Assembly (NCBI RefSeq): GCF_007713715.1
Contig: NZ_VJWX01000011.1
Location: 1 to 37,258 of the forward strand
DNA: 37,258 nt
Direction of reading: 5' to 3'
Source of the DNA: Amycolatopsis rhizosphaerae
GTDB taxonomy: Bacteria > Actinomycetota > Actinomycetes > Mycobacteriales > Pseudonocardiaceae
Made by a program: the position numbers and the translations under genes
The notes under the pieces: generated by a model
The model's input: the letters and a program-made list of their open reading frames with translations, nothing else
Databases searched by the model: none
What the model was told of the DNA's origin: nothing
In this document: positions 32,365 through 37,258 of the stretch, piece after piece
Layout: each line of letters starts with the position of its first letter
Position numbering within the stretch: the first letter of the stretch is position 1

Positions 32365-33661
32365 GTGTCGAAGTCTACTGGTCCTTACCCGTTGTTGGCG
32401 GTCGACACGAGCAATGATCAGAACCTGTGGATGGTCCCCGGCGAGGCATCGTTGATCGACCAGATCGTCCGCGAGGGCGCCCGCCGGATGCTGGCCGAAG
32501 CCCTGAAAGCCGAGGTCGACGCCTACATCGCCGCGTTCGCCGACGAGCGCGACGAGCACGGCCACCGCCTGGTCGTACGCAATGGCCACCACCAACCCCG
32601 AGAGGTGCTCACCAGCGCCGGAGCGGTGGAGGTGACCGCGCCGCGGGTCAACGACCGCCGCGTCGAGCCGGGCACCGGTGAGCGGAAGCGGTTTTCCTCG
32701 GCGATCCTGCCGCCGTGGGCCCGTAAGACCCCGAAGATCACTGACGTGCTGCCTCTGTTGTACCTGCATGGTCTGTCCTCGGGTGACTTCGTGCCCGCGC
32801 TAGGCCAGTTTCCCGGCTCCGCGAAGGGCCTGTCCGCGCCGGTGATCACCAAGCTGACCGAGCAGTGGAAAGCCGAACAACGTGCCTTCGCCGAACGCGA
32901 CCTGTCCGGCGTGGACTACGTCTAAATGTGGGCAGACGGCATCCATGTCAACGTCCGGCTGGAGGAACACAAACTTTGCCTGCTGGTGATGATCGGCGTG
33001 CGCGCTGATGGCCGCAAGGAGTTGGTCGCCCTGGCCGACGGCTACCGCGAGTCGACCGAGTCGTGGGCCGACCTGCTGCGCGACTGCTCCCGACGCGGGA
33101 TGACAGCTCCGGTGCTGGTTATCGGGGATGGCGCGCTGGGATTCTGGGGCGGGTTACGCGAGCTCTCCCCGGCCACGCGGGAGCAGAGGTGCTGGTTTCA
33201 CAAGATCGCTAACGTGCTGGCCGCACTCCCGAAGACCGGTCATCCCGGCGCGAAGAAAGCGCTGGCGGAGATCTGGAACGCCGAGGACCGCCGCCATACA
33301 CCTAGACGCGGTGAAAGCCTTCGACGCCGTCTATGGGGCGAAGTTCCCCAAGGCGGTCGCGAAGATCACCGACGATGTCGAGGAGCTGCTGGCGTTCTAC
33401 AACTACCCGGCCGAGCACTGGATTCACCTGCGCACGACCAACCCGATCGAGTCGACCTTCGCCACGGTGCGCCACCGCACCAAGGTCACCAAAGGACCAG
33501 GCTCGCGGGCGGCCGGGCTGGCGATGGCGTTCAAGCTGATCGAATCGGCCCAGGCCCGCTGGCGCGCCGTCAACGCCCCGCACCTAGTCGCGCTCGTACG
33601 CGCAGGTGCGCGCTTCGAGCGCGGCGTCCTGGTCGAGCGCAACGAGGACACCGCGGCATGA
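32365..33661 (+). pseudogene. IS256-family transposase, stop codon and frameshift
   Basis: An almost complete transposase. N-terminal block VREGARRMLAEALKAEVDAY; catalytic Asp 1 in MWADGIHVN, Asp 2 in VIGDGALGFWGG, Glu in TTNPIESTFATVR; end VLVERNEDTAA. Two lesions: a TAA at 32923-32925 between GVDYV and MWADG, where relatives have an aromatic residue, so probably TAC to TAA; and a frame change near 33290 between IWNAEDR and LDAVKAFDAVYG. The element is therefore inactive in cis. Termini are not certain, apart from the inverted-repeat structure before the start. Confidence 0.88.
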
Positions 33662-33850
33662 CGGCTGACCGACAACCTCCCTTGCTGTTCCTCGATACTG
33701 ACGGAACGCTGCTGCCCTTCGGTAGCGACACCACCCGCGAACCACCCGGTGCCAGGGGCGATTCGTACCTGGACCGGCTCTGGCTCCGGCTTCACCGATC
33801 AGAAATCCTCCGCCACGTCGTCAGTTCTAGTAGCCCCTCGCACCGGTGGA
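33658..33850 (+). pseudogene. HAD-like hydrolase N-terminal fragment
   Basis: The ATG overlaps the transposase TGA (ATGA). Translation gives PLLFLDTDGTLLPFG, the first HAD motif (DxDGT) with its strand. Coding sense is lost after about 33750 and the frame stops before the sigma factor gene. A full HAD protein is several times longer. Confidence 0.6.
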
Positions 33851-33863
33851 AGGATTGATGACC

Positions 33864-34871
33864 ATGACCGACGCCAGACCGCTGGGCGCCGACGAGGCCA
33901 CGTTCATCGCGGCGGCCCGCTCAGGCGACACGGCGCGGTTCGCGCTCATCACGGAGCGCCACCGGCGTGAGCTGCAGGTGCACTGCTACCGGATGCTCGC
34001 GAACTACGAGGACGCCCAGGACATGACGCAGGAGACGTTCCTGCGAGCGTGGAACAAGCGGGAGTCGTTCAAGGGCAACGCCGCGCTGCGGACCTGGCTG
34101 TACCGGATCGCGACGAACGCCTGCCTCGACTTCCTGGAGAAGCGCAACGACCGCACACCCGTACCCTCCGAGCTGTCGGACCCCGGCTCCGAGGTGCCTT
34201 ACCTGCAGCCGTACCCCGACGGGATACTCCCCGAGGACCCGCAGGAATCGGTGGTGGCGCGAGAGACGATCGAGCTGGCGTTCATCGTCGCCGTCCAGCA
34301 CCTGCCGCCGCGGCAGCGGGCGGTGTTGATCCTGCGCGACGTCCTCGGCTGGCCGGCGCCGAAGGCCGCCGACGCCCTCGAGCTGACCGTCGCATCGGTG
34401 ACCAGCGCACTGCAGCGGGCGCGCGTGACGATGCGCGAGCAGCTGCCCGACCGCCGCCTCGACTGGCGGAGCCCCGCCACCCACGAGCTGTCGGATGACG
34501 AGCGCGGCGCGGTGAAGTCCTACATCGACGCCCATGAGCGCAATGACCTCGACGGGCTGATCTCCCTGCTGCGCGACGACCTGCGCTTCGCGATGCTGCC
34601 CGAGCCGGGCACCGTGACCACGACGGCCAAGGACGCGGTGGACGGCTGGGTCTCCGGTGGGCTCTTCCAGCGCGGCTACGACGACTGGCGCTGTATCGCC
34701 ACGACAGTCAATCGCATGCCTGCCGCCGTGCTGTACCGCCGCACCCCCGACGACCCGGAGTACCGGCTGTTGAACATCGCGGTCCTGCACATCGCCGACG
34801 GGAAGATCGCCGAGCTCACCGGATTCGACGCCACCGACAAACCATGGCTAGGCCTGCCCCCGACACTGTGA
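33864..34871 (+). CDS. ECF sigma factor, SigG-like, with SnoaL-type C-terminal domain
   Basis: 335 residues. Sigma region 2 (about 22-95; HCYRMLANYEDAQDMTQETF and LRTWLYRIATNACLDFLEKR), sigma region 4 (about 140-195; HLPPRQRAVLILRDVLGWPA and the helix-turn-helix around SVTSALQRARV). A SnoaL-like NTF2-fold tail starts at about 210 (DERGAVKSYIDAHERNDLDGL). This matches the SigG/SigJ type of ECF factors, which carry a built-in regulatory tail instead of a partner anti-sigma factor. GGAAGG lies about 10 bases before the ATG at 33864; GTG 33846 and ATG 33858 are alternatives. No anti-sigma gene is adjacent, in keeping with the family. Confidence 0.9.
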   Translation: MTDARPLGADEATFIAAARSGDTARFALITERHRRELQVHCYRMLANYEDAQDMTQETFLRAWNKRESFKGNAALRTWLYRIATNACLDFLEKRNDRTPVPSELSDPGSEVPYLQPYPDGILPEDPQESVVARETIELAFIVAVQHLPPRQRAVLILRDVLGWPAPKAADALELTVASVTSALQRARVTMREQLPDRRLDWRSPATHELSDDERGAVKSYIDAHERNDLDGLISLLRDDLRFAMLPEPGTVTTTAKDAVDGWVSGGLFQRGYDDWRCIATTVNRMPAAVLYRRTPDDPEYRLLNIAVLHIADGKIAELTGFDATDKPWLGLPPTL

Positions 34872-35197
34872 TCACAAAAGTCCCCGCTCGTCCACGAGTC
34901 CAGCACACGGGCCGCCGTCACCGAAGTCGCCGCGGGATGAGCACCCCGACCAGCTGAACACCAACGTGACAACGCGAACACCGTCGCCCCGCCGGCGTCG
35001 CCGACGGGGCGTCTTCATGCCCCGAAGAATTCGTCACGATCGACGACGCCGTCGTCCTCATCTCCAGCGAGTCGGTCAACACCTCGCTCGGAACGCGACG
35101 AAGGGGCCGGGGAAGGTTGCCTCGAAGCCGAGGGGCACGGTGAGCACGTCAGGAAGGATTTCGACCTGGCCTCACGAGCCGAGCACCTGGCCCGCGC
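34872..35197. other. Intergenic region with hairpin, no gene recognised
   Basis: About 325 bases between the sigma factor and the convergent reductase. The minus strand has a coding-like relic near 35080-35165 (LPDVLTVPLGFEATFPGPF) ending in a stop; I cannot name it. A strong hairpin lies at 34985-35011. Confidence 0.4.
34985..35011. terminator. Possible terminator hairpin after the sigma factor gene
   Basis: 13-bp stem with one mismatch, CGCCCCGCCGGCG - T - CGCCGACGGGGCG, followed by TCTTCAT. It lies 114 bases after the sigma factor stop. The single-base loop and weak T-run make a terminator role plausible but not firm. Confidence 0.4.
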
Positions 35198-35761
35198 TCA
35201 TCGCCTCGTCTCATACCTGGTCAGGACCACGCCGCCGGGAAACGTCCGCGTCTCCACCAGGTTCAGGTTCACCCAGCTGTCCAGCGCCGTGAAGAACGGT
35301 GTGCCGCCGCCCACCAGGACCGGATGGGTGACGATCGCGTACTCGTCGATCAGCCCGGCCCGCATGGCCGCCCCGGCAAGCGTCGCGCCGCCGATGCCCA
35401 TCGGGCCGCCGCCCTCGGCCTTGAGCCGGGTGATCTCGGCGACCGCGTCGCCGGTGACCAGACGGGTGTTCCCGTCGACCTTGTCGATCGTCGCGGAGAA
35501 CACCACCTTCGGCGTGTCCCGCCAGTTCCGCGCGAACTCGATCTGCGCCGGGGTGGCGTCGGGCTGCTGGTCGCCGGTCGGCCAGTAGGAGCTCATGGTC
35601 TCCCACAGCCTGCGCCCGTACAGCGACATGTCGCTCGCCCGCTCCTGGTCGAGCCACCACTGGAACAGTTCGTCGCTCGGCCCGCTCCAGCCGATGTCAT
35701 CGCCGGGCGCGGCGATGTAGCCGTCCAGGGTCACGTTCATGCCGAAGATCAATTTCCGCAT
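35198..35761 (-). CDS. Dihydrofolate-reductase-family protein (RibD C-terminal type)
   Basis: 187 residues from the ATG at 35761, with GGGAGG 8 bases before it. Features in order: MRKLIFGMNVTLDGYIA, LYGRRLWETMSSYWP, VVFSATIDKV, GGPMGIGGATLAGAAM, EYAIVTHPVLVGGGTPFF. This is the NADPH-binding reductase fold of RibD-C/DHFR-like proteins, of intact length. Members reduce pteridine- or pyrimidine-like substrates; the physiological substrate of this branch is generally unknown. It converges with the sigma factor gene. Confidence 0.9.
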   Translation of the reverse strand: MRKLIFGMNVTLDGYIAAPGDDIGWSGPSDELFQWWLDQERASDMSLYGRRLWETMSSYWPTGDQQPDATPAQIEFARNWRDTPKVVFSATIDKVDGNTRLVTGDAVAEITRLKAEGGGPMGIGGATLAGAAMRAGLIDEYAIVTHPVLVGGGTPFFTALDSWVNLNLVETRTFPGGVVLTRYETRR

Positions 35762-36149
35762 CGTGCCAGCCTCCCGTGAGTCGAACTCACACGTACAGAC
35801 GGGCGCGGCACGGAAACCTAATCGGTGCGCGATCTGCGTCCGCAGGCAGTGCTCGCGTACCTGACTCAGCACGGCGCACTCGGCTGGGCTCGAGCACCAC
35901 CCCACCGGATCCCGACTTCACCCTCGGATGGGCAGCGGCACACCCCATGGTCAGCTCTTCCCGACCGCTGCTGGCGTCTGTCCGGACGGGGAACGCCGTC
36001 CACGGCCACCTGCGACCTGCGGCGGGTCGAATCTGATCGGGTGTAGTGGGTCCTTCGAGAAGCACTCCTCGCGCTCGTCCGCGCGGCGCCACGTTCGAGG
36101 CCGGCAAGCTCGTCGACCCGACGAACACCCCAACCCGAAGCAGCCTAAA
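35762..36149. other. Intergenic stretch before the IS1380 remnant
   Basis: About 390 bases. Holds the promoter side of the reductase gene. I see no gene, tRNA or clear repeat. Confidence 0.4.
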
Positions 36150-36962
36150 AGATCTTCATCCACAGGTCTTGACTATTACTCGTCGACCGACGGTAGGCGA
36201 GGTCGTGTCACAGGCCGGGGCGGTCACGCTGCTGCGGCCCGCGGAGAAGACCGGTCTGACCACGGTGCTGTCGGCGGTGTTATCGCCGTGGCGGAAACCG
36301 CTTGCGGTCCATGACCCGGGCAAGATCGTGCTCGATCTCGCTGTGGCGGTGGCGCTGGGCGGGGACTGTCTGGCCGACATCGGTCTGCTGCGGGCCGAGC
36401 CGGGCGTGTTCGGGCAGGTGGCCTCGGACCCGACCGTCTCCCGGCTGCTGACCACCCTGGCCGGTGACGCGGTGCGGGCGGTGAGAGCCATCCGAGCGGC
36501 GCGGGCCGCGTCCCGCGCCGTGGCGTGGGAACGAGCCGGTGACCGCGCACCTGATCACGGTATCGACGCTGGTGATCCGCTCATCATCGACCTGGATGCC
36601 ACGCTGGTGACCGCGCACTCGGACAAGGAACGAGCCGCACCGAACTTCAAGCAGGGATACGGGTTTCACCCGTTGGGCGCGTGGGCCGACCACGGCACCG
36701 AAGGGACCGGCGAACCGCTGGTGGTGATGTTGCGGCCGGGCAACGTCGGGTCCAACACCGCGGCCGATCACAAGCAGGTGCTGGCGGCTGCGTTGGCGCA
36801 ATTGCCGTTCCAGCCGGGGTATCGAGTCGGTCAGAAAGTGTTGGTACGCACCCTGCAGTATTCGGTCGGGTTCACCCTCACCACGATCACCGCCACCGCG
36901 GTCGATCGGATCCCCCAGCACGTGTGGACGCCCGCCTACGACGCCGATCCACAGCTGCCACG
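36150..36962 (+). pseudogene. IS1380-family transposase, internally deleted and truncated
   Basis: The plus strand reads VGEVVSQAGAVTLL, then VHDPGKIVLDLAVAVALGGD, DPTVSRLLTTLAGDA, DLDATLVTAHSDKE, MLRPGNVGSNTAADH and VLVRT. It then jumps to YSVGFTLTTITA and HVWTPAYDAD. Between VLVRT and YSVGF (about 36855) the usual DSGGG catalytic block and some 20 residues are missing, although the frame is kept. Everything after about 36960 is lost. Inactive. Confidence 0.85.
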
Positions 36963-36996
36963 ACGGCGGCGGTGCCGGCCAGGTGTCCGGCGGTTG

Positions 36997-37068
36997 TCAT
37001 CCAAGAGGCGGCGTCCAGCCCGCGGCCAGTTCGGGCCAGTCCGGCGGAGGATTGAAGCCGTAGCCCAT
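36997..37068 (-). CDS. 23-residue Pro/Trp-rich ORF, probably a truncated gene start
   Basis: Preceded by CAGGAGGGCACGC, a strong ribosome site, the frame encodes MGYGFNPPPDWPELAAGWTP and three more residues, then stops. GFNPPPxWPxxxxGWxPP is the usual N-terminus of a class of actinobacterial membrane proteins with a Pro/Trp-rich cytoplasmic head. It is likely the 5' stub left where the IS1380 element or its decay cut the gene. It could still be translated. Confidence 0.45.
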   Translation of the reverse strand: MGYGFNPPPDWPELAAGWTPPLG

Positions 37069-37151
37069 GCGTGCCCTCCTGGCTGATCTCAGCAGGAATC
37101 GGCAGCGCGCCAGCAGCCGTTACATGGTCAGTGAAGTGATCTCAGCGTCTT

Positions 37152-37258
37152 TCAGCTGAGTCGGCCGTGTTCAAAATGGGTGAGTACGAGCGCGGCCTTG
37201 GTGATGTCCCCGATCTTGCGTGGGCTGGTGGTGATGTGGCGCAGGGCTCGCCAGCGGC
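37152..37258 (-). CDS. Transposase C-terminal end (partial, runs off window)
   Basis: The minus-strand frame enters from the right edge: RWRALRHITTSPRKIGDITK, then AALVLTHFEHGRLS and a stop at 37152. This looks like the C-terminal tail of an IS5-like DDE transposase. The rest lies outside the window; state unknown. Confidence 0.55.
   Translation of the reverse strand, partial: RWRALRHITTSPRKIGDITKAALVLTHFEHGRLS

Noticed and set aside
1-37258. CRISPR arrays, tRNA and rRNA genes
   Set aside because: No regularly spaced repeats and no tRNA-like cloverleaf or rRNA sequence were recognised.

Overview
The window is high-GC actinobacterial chromosomal DNA. The gene families (secreted S15-type hydrolase, penicillin-acylase-like amidase, SigG-type sigma factor, CGNR-zinc-finger regulator, paired ATP-grasp/RiPP precursor) and the GTG/ATG starts with GGAGG-type ribosome sites suggest a Pseudonocardiales-like organism such as Amycolatopsis or a relative. 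That placement is inferred from style, not from a marker gene. The region reads as an accessory, plastic part of the chromosome: intact operons alternate with stretches of decayed genes and broken insertion sequences. No rRNA, tRNA or CRISPR array was seen.

Layout. 1-2666 (minus): a membrane M48 metalloprotease and a downstream repeat-type protein form an operon. 2740-3480: wreck of an IS701-like transposase plus unknown debris. 3538-6189: a TetR regulator diverges from a secreted CocE/S15 hydrolase, with two palindromic operators between them. 6296-7578 (minus): the most interesting locus, a two-gene graspetide (ATP-grasp-modified RiPP) system. It has a 101-residue precursor with a Thr/Ser-rich then Asp/Ser-rich tail, overlapping by one base with its ATP-grasp ligase gene. 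7620-9260: a gene graveyard (multicopper oxidase, DinB, KdpD and IS256 remnants) around one intact PH-like membrane protein. 9310-12151: a small secreted or anchored protein, a cysteine-synthase-fold PLP enzyme and an MFS transporter. 12381-13943 (minus): an aromatic-type FAD monooxygenase. 14217-14770: a frameshifted VOC protein. 14812-14864: a nested palindrome. 14871-15317: a small membrane protein. 15501-17819: a KimA-type potassium transporter fused to a C-terminal OB-fold, facing a KdpD remnant.

18475-21273 (minus): secreted penicillin-acylase-family enzyme. 21543-22851 (minus): frameshifted BNR/sialidase-like secreted protein. 23188-23633: dead RibD/DHFR-like gene. 23829-25610: secreted right-handed beta-helix protein. 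25665-27288 (minus): an AhpD-like protein and a tautomerase-like/YHS fusion in one operon. 27648-29754 (minus): MFS transporter plus metallo-beta-lactamase-fold hydrolase, divergent from a CGNR regulator, with a 28-bp palindrome immediately upstream of the hydrolase. 30690-32185: debris and one intact small membrane protein. 32290-33661: dead IS256 transposase. 33864-34871: SigG-like ECF sigma factor with a SnoaL-like tail. 35198-35761 (minus): intact DHFR/RibD-like reductase. 36150-37258: IS1380 remnant, a 23-codon ORF and the 3' end of another transposase.

Working hypothesis: the intact units are independent cassettes (a RiPP; extracellular hydrolases; potassium uptake; two regulator-controlled detoxification or export operons) that have accumulated in a transposon-rich region. 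Only the graspetide pair clearly forms a dedicated biosynthetic system here. It lacks the methyltransferase, transporter and protease often found near such genes.
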